This document shows, piece after piece, positions 10,337-22,516 of a DNA stretch of 64,000 nt (positions are counted from its first letter, which is position 1; each line of letters starts with the position of its first letter). The stretch spans positions 62,001 through 126,000 of the forward strand of contig JAPZLL010000029.1 of the NCBI GenBank assembly GCA_036250225.1, given 5' to 3'. Source of the DNA: Cercophora sp. LCS_1. Its lineage: Eukaryota > Ascomycota > Sordariomycetes > Sordariales > Lasiosphaeriaceae. Position numbers and translations under genes: made by a program. The notes beneath the pieces were generated by a model that did no database searches, was not told where the DNA came from, and saw only the letters and a list, made by a program, of their open reading frames with translations.

Positions 10337-13111
10337 GGAGATTGTGAAGGTGGGTTTATTTGCTTGGTGGTTTAGACTAGTATAGAAACCATGCTCAGAG
10401 GACTATGAAGGCGAAAGAGTGCAGTTATCTGAAGTTGTCTTTGAGATATCTTCCTTCACTGTGTATGTGTAGATTCCTATCTTCTTGCATGGCGCCTGCA
10501 GCATCGGTGATGCACGCTTTCACTTGAAAGCTCCAGGGGCGAACCCCCACGAAGAGTACCCGACTCCATCAGCCAGAACGTCAGGAGGTCTAGATCAAGT
10601 CGGCCATCATGTGCCCCATCAAAAAACACTAGCATTTTCGCCCAGGAAAGTGAACCTCGCGCTCCCGACCCAGTGTTCAAATAACGTTGCACCCAAGCTT
10701 ACTCTCGCCATCCATTCAGTCTCCCCTGTTGCTCCGGCCCATCATCCGACCCCTGTCTTGCATCCCGTTACAACCCATCTTACATCTACCCGGTCGATGC
10801 AACGCCGTGGCTTCAAAATGGCGTGGTGTCTCATTGTCCAAGAAAGCCAAAACAATATTTCCGATACCGTTACTACGCTGATGCAGCATGTTTCCAGCCC
10901 CTCGCAGTTCCATGGCGATACCAAGAAGCTATTGCATGGAACTTGTGGCCCCTGTTTCAGCCAACGCCACATGAACGGCGGACTGGAGCGGGTGTCCCCC
11001 ATTCTCGAAGCCGCCCGGTGGGAGACACAGCATGATGCCTCGGCTTGCAACCGATCCAGAGTCCTGGGAGGGCACGTCCGTTCGCGTTGTCTGCACGGAT
11101 CGGCAGTATCTACGAAATGTGATGAGCTACGAACGCCATCACCATCCGCTTGTCGGACTCCGGCACCCAAAAGACAGACCCTCTGGCTACGATCCATAAC
11201 ACAGAGAGCTAGCCCGAAAATCATCGGCCCCGTCAATAAATGTCTCACTCTTCTCCTCCGCCCATCACCCAACTCGGGTGACTCCAGCGCCTCTGCTTGG
11301 CGTTGGCTGCTTGGCGTCGGGGGGCAAAAAGCCGCTGCACTGCACCGCACTTCCAACTCTGGCATGCATTGCCTGCATCCGATCCTGCAAAGCTCGTGAC
11401 CTCCCATCCCACTTGCAATGATGCAGAGGGCGTCGTGGAAACTATCGGTTCCCTAACGGTGTCGTTATCTTCCTCCCCTACAAGTAGAGACGAACCCGTC
11501 CTATCCGCTGACAGCAGACAACGGTGCCGTTGGAGTTGCATTTGGCTCGCGCCCATCGTCGCATCGCAGATTTCATCCTCAAGACAACCAGCCATCGTCC
11601 CAAAGACGAGTCGCAACCTGTTAGCTCCCAGGTGGAAGCGTCGAGCCTTTCTCCCCTCATCTCATCGCTCTCCCCCAGCGAGACCCTCGCTTTCCCCAAG
11701 TCCGGGGTCCTCAATCCCGGCCACAACCAACCACTCACATCTTTTGCTTCGCTTTCATAACCCCCCCACTGTGGCTGGCCGGTCTGGCGGCATGCACCTC
11801 CGCAGGATCGGAACAGGGGAGCTCGAAAAAAAAAAGGGCGACAGGGACCCGATAGATGGTGGAGATGATGGACAAGCAAACCCCAGGTCGCCGCTAACTT
11901 TGTTTTTAGCAGCAGCTTGTTTTTCTTTCTGTTTTTGCTTGTTCCGTCTTGGAGTGTGCTAGGTGTGGTGCTTCTTTCGACTTCATCTCGCATCAAAGTG
12001 CTGACATTGCCTGTACGCAGTAAGCAAACCACCCACGATAGACATTTTGTGACAGGTCGTAATCCCCCAAGCCCCCAGAAAACAAAACCGTTTCGTTCCC
12101 CCGGCGAAGGCGAGACGGGAAGGGACGCCACACCCACCATCCACATGATGGACGACCATGGTTTTGCTCACATACTCTAAATCTGAAGCAAGCCACTTTT
12201 GCGACGCTAGCAATGGTGTGTGATGGGGACATTGAACACCGACATTGAGAAGTCTTGGCCTACGAATCGGACATGGGAAAGTTTCCAATGTTCCATGCAC
12301 AAGGAAGGCGTGCAGCAGGGAGGGGGGAGCGGGTGAGGGTGGCTTCCGCTGGCGGGAGGTCCTAGCACACCGGGGTGGCTTCGATTGGTGGGATGCAGTG
12401 CCAAAGTGCCCGATCCTTCGGCAGGCCAAGAAGAAGAACAACGTTGGCGCAAGCCAGTGCGCGGAAAGAACGCTGCAGAAGGAGTGGAAATGGTCAATGT
12501 AACGCTCGTTGATGACACTGATTTGCTGGGTGCATGTGTGCCGCGGCCATCATTGTTTTGCCTGCCAGAGAGAGAGAAACAGAGAGAGCCAGGCTCACGC
12601 CCCAGACGAGCCAGCATTGACGCACGCACACCACTCGGCAAATCCGCCGCGGGCCGCCGGGGTACCAGCGTGTTGGTTTCAGGGGCAATTGTGGAAGGTA
12701 CTCACTCGACGGGCCAAGACAACAAGACAAGGGGAAGAGAAAAAAGAGGTGAACGCCTCTCTGGGGGAGGAGAGACAAGAGGGGACAAGACAAAGCTGAA
12801 TCGCGTGCCCGGCTGACTCCGTACTCCGGCACTTGTGCACACAACTGACTAACTCTTCTTATACCTGGTCGCAACGACCCACCCTTTCTTTCCCTCTCTC
12901 TCTTGTGTTTTGGCAGCTTGGGCGCAGATCAATCTCCATCATCAGCACGCAATCCACGGTTCTTCGGTTTCCTTGCCGTTCCTTGTCCGCTTCCACTAAA
13001 GTCGCAAAGATCGTCCGTTGATCGGACATGCCTGGCTTCCTGGGCAGGTAACAAAACCGACAAGTCAGATTCCCCATCCCGACGACTGGACTCGACGACT
13101 GAACCCCGACA
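10337..13111. other. 2.8-kb gene-poor region upstream of the rhodopsin-like gene
   Basis: Open frames up to 304 codons (10485-11399) run in overlapping frames on both strands, but they have no hydrophobic pattern, motif or splice support. The last part (about 12400-13111) is rich in CT and AGAG tracts. It may be a long leader of the gene starting at 13112 or hold a non-coding transcript. Confidence 0.45.
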
Positions 13112-14427
13112 ATGTCGACCGATGGAGCTGGTGCCGGAGTCGGAGGTGATGCCGGAGCCCCACCGCTCCCCGGAATGGACGATGATCTCGGACACCAGAT
13201 CGACGTGGTTGTTTGGATTCTCGTCGCATTCTCCGGTATCGTGTTGGCGCTTCGAATATGGTGCAAATGGCTCAAGCATCGGGGGCTCTGGTGGGACGAC
13301 AACTTGTTGGTGATTTGCTGGGTACGTTGAGCGTCGTCACGATTTGTTCCCCTCTTGCTGACTGCTCGGGCGCAGGTTTTCCTCTTGATCTGCGGTGTCG
13401 TCGGCTCGTATAATCGCACTCTCGGCTTCGGAAAGCACGTTTATGCCATCGATCCCGCTAACTTCCCCGCGCTCGATCTCAATGGCAACATCTCGTCCAT
13501 GTTCTCGATTCTGGCGGCCGTCTGGTCCAAGACGTCTTTCGCCTTGACAATGCTGCGACTGATGCAGGATTGGAAGATGAAGGCCTTCATCTGGTTCATT
13601 ATCGTCTCCATGAACATTGCGGTGAGTCCCGCCATCGTGAACCGGAAGAGGCCCGACAACTGCTGACAAGCGGAACAACAGATGTACTTGACGATCATCT
13701 TCACCTGGTTGAAGTGCGTCCCACCCAATACGGAGCAGTGTATTGCGAGCGGTCCGTACGTGACGTATTCAATTGCCTCGGGCGCGTATTCGGCCGCCAT
13801 GGACTTCATCCTCGCTTTCCTGCCTTGGCCATTGATCTGGGGTCTGCAGATGCAGAAGAAGGAGAAGCTGGGTATCGCCATTGCCATGAGTCTGGGTTGC
13901 TTGGCCGGTGCCACGGCCATCATGAAGTGTGTCTCACTGCCCACCATGGCCAATGGAGACTTCACTTGTAAGTATCACAACTCGCCCAGTCGGGACAAGA
14001 CTAATATATCTTAGATGACGGCGCTGCACTTGTCATTTGGGGCAACGCCGAGGTCGCCACCACCATCATGGCCGCCTCCATCCCGGTTCTCCGTGTCCTC
14101 TTCATCCACGTCAAGACATCGGCCGAGCGGTACTATGGCTCGTCAGATCAAAGGACAGGCTTGGGCAGCAGCATGCGGAGTAAACATCACACCGTTATCA
14201 CCGCCAACGACCGGAAGAACGATGAGCGCCGTGCTAAGTCGAACATGGCGATGGGAGACGATCGGAGCGACAGAAGCATCCTCGATGCGAGCAATCCCAG
14301 AGATGGTAAGATCATCCAGACCAACGAGGTCGTGCTGGAATACTCGCACAGGCGTATGCAGGACGAGCAGGATAGTGATGGGTGGTACGAGATGGGCAAG
14401 GTCCGGCAGACAGGCTACGCTGTGTAG
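13112..14427 (+). CDS. SAT4/PTH11-type rhodopsin-like seven-TM membrane protein
   Basis: Four exons (13112-13321, 13376-13621, 13682-13967, 14015-14427) sum to 1155 bp, 384 residues, all joins in phase. After a Gly/Asp-rich extracellular N-terminus the protein has about seven hydrophobic helices, starting with VVVWILVAFSGIVLALRIWC. The family's recognisable segments follow: WWDDNLLVICW, VWSKTSFALTMLRL, an extracellular loop with CVPPNTEQC, and FILAFLPWPLIWGLQMQKKE. This is the fungal rhodopsin-like/SAT4 domain (Pfam PF20684 in established usage), found in Pth11-like receptors. No CFEM domain is present. The cytoplasmic tail (about 270-384) is long, polar and Arg/Asp-rich, a candidate signalling region. 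Receptor function is inferred and no ligand can be proposed. Confidence 0.88.
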
Positions 14428-14628
14428 CTGCATCGACGGGCGGCGGCATGCGTGATTGTGTATATATACCAAAAAGGAGTTCCCGGTGTAAACTATTTAT
14501 CTAGAACATGAAGTAACGAACTGTATAGAAGAAGAAAGACGGGGCTTCCAGGTATTCGACCATCGCCTGGCTTGGGCAGATGTCGGGATTCACAGATGAG
14601 GAAAGAGATGTGAGAGATTGGCGCGTGC

Positions 14629-17600
14629 TCACTCCGCCTTTTTGGATGTTTTCGTCCTCAGCTTCATCAGAGCGAACACCAAAACATAAGAGCTGATGGC
14701 AAAGAGAACGACGATGCCGGCGTCCCGCCACCCAAAGTAGTACTCGGCGAGGTTGAGGCTGCGAATGTAGTCGCTGCCATCGCGGAACTGGCAAACCCGA
14801 CATTGGGATGTGTCCTCGGGGTTGATGAGGTTGCTGCTCGCGCCCATGCCTTGCAGGTATACCGCGAGGTACTCGCCGCAGGTCGTGCCGTTTGGTGGGT
14901 CAAATCGCGCAAACTCGGCATCCTTGCACTTGACGGGAGTGCCCCAGATGTCAAAGACCAGCATGCCACCCATGAGGTAGTTGAAGGGGTTCAAATAGTA
15001 CAGCCAGTACCGCCAAAACGGCTGGATCTGCGCATAGGGCACCAGGACACCACAGAATGCGACGAGCAGTCCGATGATCAAGGGGTTCATCAGGGAGGCG
15101 AAGACAGCGTTGGGGGCGTAGGCAGCGATGAACTGTCCAATGCCGGTGTAGATCATCTCGTAGAACAACATGATGAAGAAGGTGCCGCCAGCGCGAGTCG
15201 ACTCGCTGGGAAAGCCGACCGTGTAATACCAGCAGACAAAGTAGAGGACCGCGCAGACGCACAGGTATGGGATCTCGGAAACCACCAGGCCAGTCACGAA
15301 CGCAATCCACGAGTACATCTTGGACTTGCGTTCGCGGGCCTCGAAGATGTCGCGGCGCTCGATGAACAACGGCTGCAGCTGGGCAATCACACCGGGGGCG
15401 ACAAAGATGAACTGGAAGATTGTGAAGAGGCGGAGCTGCAGGTCATGGACCGAGTCGCCAATCATCCAGAAGGAGAAGCCGTTGAAGAGGGCCGTGCCGA
15501 TGTGAAGAGCAAACTTGTTGTTGACGTAGTCCGTGTTGCGGAAGAGGGAGACGTTCGCACGCTGAGTGACGATCTTGACTTGATCCCACAGAGGCATGGC
15601 GAACTCGTTGCCATCGTCAACGGTCCCCGGGGGCTTTTCCGCTGCATCGGCCATGATGCGATCAAGCTCCTTGGTGACAGCTTCGCTCTCCGGGGAAGCC
15701 AGCCAGATCTTGTTCCAATCCTGGTCTCTGCCGAGCGTGCCGGAGACGACGTCGATCATGTGCTCGGCGGGGTTGGCTTCTTCGGGACAGGGGAAACCGT
15801 GCCGGGCAAAGTAGTCCTTGATTGTCTGGGCGTTGTCGCCAATTTCGCCAAAATACACCATCTTGCCGCCCCTGGCAAGCAAAAGGAGGGTGTCAAACTG
15901 GCTGAACAATTGGGCTGATGGTTGATGGATGGTAACGAGGACGGCCTGACCCGAGTCGGCAAGTTTGCGGAGGAACCGGACCGTGTTGTACGCCGCCTGA
16001 CCATCCAGGCCTGATGTGGGCTCGTCGAGGAAGGTGAGGATGCTTGGTTTGGCGACCAGTTCGACACCGATGGTCACTCTCTTGCGCTGCTCAACCGTGA
16101 GGCCCGCGCCAACATGCCCAATCAGGGTGTCGGCGAGGTCGTGGAGTTCTAAAAGGTCAATGATGGTGTCGACGTATTTAATCTTCTCCTCCCTGGGCGT
16201 TTCCCGGCTCTGGCGCAGCAAGGCAGAGAACTCTAAAGCCTCTCGGACCGTCGTGAAGGGCTCGTGGACATCAAGCTGCTCACAGTACCCGGCTGATCGC
16301 TGGAAGGAAACAGGAAGAGGGCGACCATCAACCAAGACAGTCCCGCGAATTGTTCCGTTAGTCTTTCTCTGGGCAAGAACATCGAGCAGTGTCGTCTTTC
16401 CGGCGCCCGAGGCACCCATGAGCGCGCCAAGCATGCCCGGTTTGACCCATCCCTGAACATCGTCCAATAGCTTGCGTTCGCCGGACGGCGTGTTGACAAC
16501 GTAGTTGAGATTCTTCCAGGTAAAGACGGACGTGTTCCGCAGGAGACCCTTGTCGTCGCCCTTGGTCATGGATCCGTCAGTCTCCACGGCTGTCTCCTCA
16601 CCGCTGCTCGGCGCGTAGGGCTTCTCCTGGGCGTACTGTGCCTCCGGATCATTGAGCAACCCTTGCAACTTTTTCGCCTTCTCACGGGGAATAAGCAACG
16701 ACGGACCGCTCTCAGACGACGATTTCCACCTTGAGGTAGCAAAGATGGTGATGGCCACGAACAGCACCCACCAGCACCAAACGATGCCAAAGTTCCTCCA
16801 CATATGGCTGCGGTTGTACGACATGGACTTGAGGTAGTTGTCTCCGTGCACGATGACCTCTCCGGCGATACCACCGCCGACACCGGCGCAAGACTGGTGG
16901 GCGGGGTCCATGTATCCAGGGCCGTTGGGGATTAGATTCATGCCAACGCAGGGGATGGTCTTCTTGTGGAACTCGTTAGACAACAGCGCATCGAAGGCAT
17001 AGGCAAGGGGATTGATCCAGAAGAGCCAGACGAACCACGGGTGCATCTGCGGCTTCAAGATCATGTACCCCGTATACACGACGACAGCTCCGACCATGAA
17101 GCCGGACACTTTTGAGGCGGCATCGAACGTGGGGAAGGAGGCTCCGATGGACCGGAAGAAGGCTGTCATCGTCTGCAGTCAGGGGTTAGCGTGCGCAAGA
17201 CAGTCAGAGGTCACCCAGACGGTAGGGAGTACTCACCATGGTGACTGCGAACAGGATAATCCAGTAAGTGAAGAATGCGCTGGCAGACATTGTCAAGCCA
17301 GCCATGAAGTACAGCGGGAGTGCAAAGACCGTGATCTGAATCAGGATGATCGGGATGTCGGCGGCAATCTGGGCAAGACAGAAGGCAGCGGGGTGGAAGA
17401 GACGGAAGGACTTGTGCTTATTGAGAATGGGTCGACCGTGGAAGGAGTCAGTGACTTCGGACATGGACATCAAGCTGTTGTGGAGGAGTGAGAAGAAGAG
17501 AGCACCGGAGCGGCCAAACAGGACGCCAGAGTGCATGTCTTCGGGATGGCCGTAGAACAGAGAGCCGGCAATCAGGGCCTGGATGAGTGTAGCGACCTGC

Positions 17601-18932
17601 TTGATAAAGAACGTAGGCTTGTCGCCCCAGATGATCTGGTACTGCCGCTCGATAGCTGCCCTGACTTGAGTCGGGAAGCTGACGGTGTACGGGCTGTTGC
17701 TGGGGAGTCGTTCGTGTTTCTCCATGGCGATGCTGCGTTGGAAGGCCTCTGTCTTTTCCTTGGCCTGCTCCGTGGTCGGGTAGTCGTACTCGGCAATCAT
17801 CCGGGACGAGATGGGCGACTTGTCGTAGAGCTCACGGAGGTCCCTGGCGGTGCGTGGGAAGGTCCGCTCGTAGCCCGGCCTGATCAACCTTTCGGTTGGG
17901 ACAAGGACGCCGGTCAGGTAGTCAGCCACGTTGGAGCCTTCGCGACAGATGAAACCAAGCTCTTCCATGAAAGGCCTGGCCTCCTTGAGGGGGCCGTAGA
18001 AGATCTCCTTGCCCTCATCCAGAACCAAGACCTTGTCGAAAAGGTTGTAGATGCCGTTTCCAGCCTGGTACAGGGTGACGATGGTGGCAAGGCCGAGAAC
18101 ATCGGTGAGAGCACGCAATGCTTTGGTGTACTCTAGGGCACTATCAGAACACTGGTTAGCGAGGGCGATCGGTAGGTGTCAGGGGGTTCGAAACTTACGT
18201 GCTTGCATCCAGACCTCGGGTACTGTTGTCCCAGCAAAAGACAGAGCCACGGGTCGCCAAACACTCGATGATGGACACACGCTTCCTCTCGCCGCCCGAG
18301 ACGCCGCGAACGTACTCGTTTCCAACCTTGGTTTCGTGTGTGTGCTCGATGCCCATCGACTGCAGGAGGAAGTCGCGCGTCTCCTCTTTCATGGCCTTGT
18401 CCGAGGTGACGCAATCGGGAAGACGGAAGGACACCTTGAGGCGGGTCGCAAAGTCCATCGTCTGGCCCACAGTGAGGGACGGAAAGAAGAGCTCCTCCTC
18501 CGTGTTCATGACAATCTGGCCCTGGTACTGCTTGGCCTGGCTGGCATCCATGGAGCCGTAGTGCACATCACCCCCGACGGAGGCATAGCCGCGGCGTTTG
18601 TTGGCCAGGAGACTGAGGAGCGTAGTACAGCCAGACCCAGGGCGGCCCAAGACCAACAGCATCTCCCCGGGCTTGACGCAGCCATGGCTGTTGTTGAGAA
18701 TGGTCCTCAGCGGGGGTTTGTGGCGCGACTGCTGGATCTTGGCGGGGATGTTGAACTGCGAGAGGACGTTATCGTGGACGGCAGCTTCGCTGGAAACGAC
18801 TTGGACGGATAAGTGTTTCCAGGTGACGCCCAACTCGCGAGGCGGGAAGCCAGACTGGTCATCGCGTCGGCGGGTTGCCTCGACTTTGTGTTGGAGGCTC
18901 CAGACAACGCCGCCGCTGTTGTCAGGTTCCAT
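14629..18932 (-). CDS. PDR-type ABC transporter (ABC-G full transporter)
   Basis: Three exons (18932-18199, 18140-17237, 17172-14629) sum to 4182 bp, 1393 residues. Topology is (NBD-TMD)x2, the reverse-order pleiotropic drug resistance type. NBD1 has the atypical Walker A GRPGSGCTT (about 96-104, Cys in place of Lys), the signature VSGGERKR and Walker B ending CWDNSTRGLDAST. NBD2 has the canonical GASGAGKTT (about 798-806), a degenerate signature LTVEQRKR and Walker B LTFLDEPTSGLDG. This asymmetry is a family hallmark. Each TMD has the expected helices and Cys-containing loops near residues 635 and 1300. The predicted role is plasma-membrane efflux of hydrophobic toxicants. The N-terminus is short for PDR proteins (often over 100 residues longer), so a small upstream exon may be missing. 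It is divergently arranged with a Zn2Cys6 factor. Confidence 0.93.
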
Positions 18933-19745
18933 TGCGCGTGTCGACAAGCCGCAAGAATCCGCAGTCAAGGACCTGAAGCGCCTGAACCTCCTCCCCCAAT
19001 CGCGGGGCCGTCGTTTTTAACCACATTGCAAGTCGGCATCAAAGATCACCGAGTCCCCGCAGGAAGATTAGCAATTGCAAAGATGGTGGACCATCAGATC
19101 CACTTCGATGGGCGCCGACACGAGGAATGTTCAAGTGTGCGGGCCCGGAGTTGTCGGCGACGGCGTTGGCATTGCGGCCGTTTGCGCATTACAGGTTCCA
19201 CCGCGCAGGCTTGCGGTGTCTTTGTGAACCGTTGGGGTGGGTGGTCTTCGTCTTTTCGGGGGCTTGCGAGCGCCGCCTTTGGATGTCGTCGATGCCTGCC
19301 CCTTGTTTCGCTTGCAAAAAAACGACCGGGATGTGGTGGCGGAAGCCGCTGAATCCCGCTGACTAAGCGGGGCAAAAGCTTGAATTTTGTTCAAGGCGCT
19401 TGACACCGCGCGCCAGCCTGACTCGGGATGGGCACATCGCGAGGGGGACTCCTTCCATTCGCTTGGAAATCGGAATTGGCCCCGTTCGAGGTTCAAGCTT
19501 TTTTTCTTTTCTTTTTTTTTTGCTTTCTCTTCGCGGATCCGGCTTGACATGCCGAGTCTTTGCTGCTACCTGCCGGCTCCACGATCGGTCTCTCAAACGT
19601 CCGGCGCTCTTGGCGAACATCGGACCAGTGCTGACACATGATTTTAGCGTTCGCGCCAAGTTGCAACGTCCACAATGTTGTTCGAACGCCGTTTCCCGCT
19701 TAATCAGCGTGATTCCGACCAAGATTCCAAGATCTCAGCCTCAGA
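18933..19745. promoter_or_regulatory. shared divergent promoter of ABC pump and Zn2Cys6 regulator
   Basis: An 813-bp interval separates the two divergent start codons. It holds T/C-rich tracts (about 19498-19530) and no convincing ORF. A binding site for the neighbouring zinc-cluster protein is expected here if the pair is autoregulated, but I could not assign one. Confidence 0.4.
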
Positions 19746-21679
19746 ATGAGAAAACGATGCGCCTGCGACGCGTGCCACAGCAGGAAGGTATCGATGCCCC
19801 CATCCCTCTAGTTGGAACCACCGCTGACGTGCATCCAGATCCGCTGTGATCAGGCGCTCCCGCAGTGCGACTGGTGCTTCCACCATAACACGCCGTGTAC
19901 GTTTATGCAGCGGCTACGGCAAGCGCCCGATGAAGGGTTGCCTGAAGCGGGAGGGCCAAGCCTATACCCGCCAATCCGTCAAACCCAACCCATTCCGGGA
20001 CGACTGCTCTTTGGCAAGCTTCATTTCGCCGGCCATGATCTCGGCAACATCAGCTTCTACAACGGTTTACCTATGTTCTCGGCTCGGGGTTTGCAGTGGA
20101 TACACACGTGCACCGGCCAGCATGCCGTCCTCCCCTCACTTCCAGATGATCCGGCTGTAGCTAGCCAGCCAAGCAGCGGTCTAGACCTATCGCTCCCTCC
20201 CAGGACTCTGGCCGAGAGTTACCTTGACTTCTTCCGAAAATCACACATTAAGCTTGAGTTTCCCGTCATCGACACAGTCATGTTTCAAGACACGATTCAA
20301 GCGGCGTATATGCAGATGGATGGACTGCCATCCCCGGCTTCGCTCATCGCCAGGACATGCGTGCTTGCGTTCCTCTCCGTGGTGTCCTTTTTCGAGGGTG
20401 AGAATGAGTTTGCCAACCTGAGTGCGGATGGCAACGCCTGCGCCCTCAAGGCTCAGCATCTTTTGTCGAAAATCGGACAGGACATCAGCCTCACCACCCT
20501 TCAGGCCATGCTTATGCTCGTAGGTCTTCTTCTCGCCCTCTGTGCCGTGCCAAAGGCGTGCTGACCCGACCAGTCCCTCCATTACCTGCTGTCAGGGAAC
20601 ATCCCACTGTCGGCCATGTACCACTCCTCAGCTTGTCGAATCACCTTCATGCTGGGAGGGCACGTAGTGTGTGATCCCTGGGCGCAATCCAGCGATGAGG
20701 GCACAAATGGGCTGGACATGCACGCAAGGCGGCATCTACGTAAGCTGTTCTGGCTGTGCTACACCTTGGACAAGGAGGTGTCGCTTCGGACAGGCCAGCC
20801 ACCTTGCATCCTTGACCACCATTGCGATCTCACACTCCCACGCGGCTACCTCGATATCCAATACCTGGACGAGTACCTCTTTGCAGATGCCGCTTCTTTG
20901 GACGAGACAGCTGTACCCATCCTCCCAGGAGACTTGAGGCTCGCCATGATCAAGTCTAAAGCTTGCCGCCTTCTGTACTCAGCTGAGGGTCTTCGAAAGT
21001 CCGATGCCGATCTGCTTCGTGACATTCGTGAGTTGGATGAGGAGCTTGAGAGATGGCGACTTTCAGTGCCGCAGAAACATCGGCCTGTGTTGTCACTCTC
21101 TAGAAACACGTCCCGGTGGTCTGAGGAGGATGTCCCCAAGAGTGTTCGCACTGTTGTCATCACGTTTGAGTACCATCACCTCATGACAGCCATCCATCAA
21201 GCCACAGGAAGGTGTAGGGCGTGGGCCGCCGCGGGGAGTGGCGAGATAGGGAGCGTCCGGTCGAGCTTAGCTTTGGCCGTTGAAGCCAGCCGATCGACGT
21301 TGTTGTCCTTGCGCAGCGCGGTCCAAGGGTTGCTCGAAAAGGCATCATGGTAAGCGACGTCCTTGACTTCTGTTCGCTTCGACGGTATCTAACCTTTGAC
21401 AGGACAATCGTGTTTTATCCCATGTCGGCAGTTGTGACGATATTCTGCAACATCCTCTGGGACCCTTTGAATCCACGAGCCCAGGACGACGTCGAGCTCC
21501 TCAGAGCAACCCCAGACCTCATCCGACATATCCGCAAACGGCGTCTCACTGAAAACGAGATGCTCCATCTCAAGGTCGCAGAAAACTTCCTCGCCGAGTT
21601 GGCGAGACTCGGCCAACACGCCATTGTCAAGGCTCGTGAAGAGTACATGGCAAATGAGGAGCGATGCTGGTCGCACTGA
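19746..21679 (+). CDS. Zn2Cys6 fungal-specific transcription factor
   Basis: Four exons (19746-19787, 19839-20519, 20574-21349, 21403-21679) sum to 1776 bp, 591 residues. The zinc cluster is split by the first intron: CACDACHSRK, then IRCDQALPQCDWC and a last Cys in HHNTPC. This gives the six-Cys pattern C-x2-C-x6-C-x5-C-x2-C-x6-C. The 14-residue first exon ending at the Arg-Lys of the cluster is easily missed by gene finders. The middle (about 170-400) matches the fungal_trans regulatory domain, with KLFWLCYTLDKEVSLRTGQP and a later LTLP block. The C-terminus carries helical segments. It should act in the nucleus. Its position beside a PDR pump suggests control of efflux, which is inference. 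Confidence 0.9.
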
Positions 21680-22516
21680 GGTCGAGAGGCGGCTCCGATT
21701 GAGTGATCAAAATGCCTGTTCTCGGTTGTGCCTGCCTGTCAGAACGCACATGCTCCATGTAAGTAAACATCCCTGGTCTGTTGTTGCAGGCGTGCATTTG
21801 GTCAACCCGAGGGTTGGGGGGACATATGTCCGCTTTGACCTTGAGAGATACCCAAACGATTTTGTGCTTGGATGCGAGATGTTCGCGGACAGAAGTTCCA
21901 ATATTGTCCCTAATGTTGCTGACGCGTGACGTCAGGTTGCAACCCTGGAAGCCCATGAAGCGGCCAGAGAAAGCAACCGTGCCACCTGTATGCAGCAAGA
22001 CGTGCAGACCGACGGCCCATACAGGCAGTTGGTGCCGTCTCCCCCTTAATCTCTTGGCCGGCATACTCGTAACCTACCCGACCAATCTAACCAATACGGG
22101 CAGCAGTGTTAGCAATACGCACCCCCCGCCTGCTCGATCTCGCATCCCATTCCCAGGTCCCCGGACGGGCGCTTCGAGGTCCGTCCCTCCCTTGCCGGGT
22201 CCCTGGTCCCCGACTCGGAGCCCCGTGCACACGGTAGGGATGCGACGCACGAGATATTTTAGGACAACAATGTCAACCAATTTCGACATGTGTTTGCGAG
22301 GGGATGGCCTGCGATTGGCCAGCATCTTGATCAGGAATCGATTTCGCCAGCTCCCAGGAATGGACCGTCCCTTTCAAGTGCAGCTGACGGTCGATGGCAT
22401 GTTGTGCAACCATGGACCGATGGATGTATAATAGATCCCGATCTCGTTCCACAGCAGAAGTCAGCTTTATCGCGCCACGGCTTGTTTGTCCTCGTTTGCC
22501 CAATCTCAGCTGAGCC
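21680..22516. other. intergenic region, no supported gene
   Basis: A 216-codon open frame at 21781-22431 is present but lacks any fold-like pattern. The region otherwise forms the 5' flank of the peroxygenase gene. Confidence 0.5.

Noticed and set aside
10485..11399. 304-codon plus-strand open frame
   Set aside because: Equally long frames overlap it on the other strand. There is no motif, hydrophobic pattern or splice support. GC bias explains the openness.
14803..15918. 371-codon frame antisense to the ABC transporter
   Set aside because: Shadow of the ABC gene third-codon-position bias; the sense strand has full family motifs.
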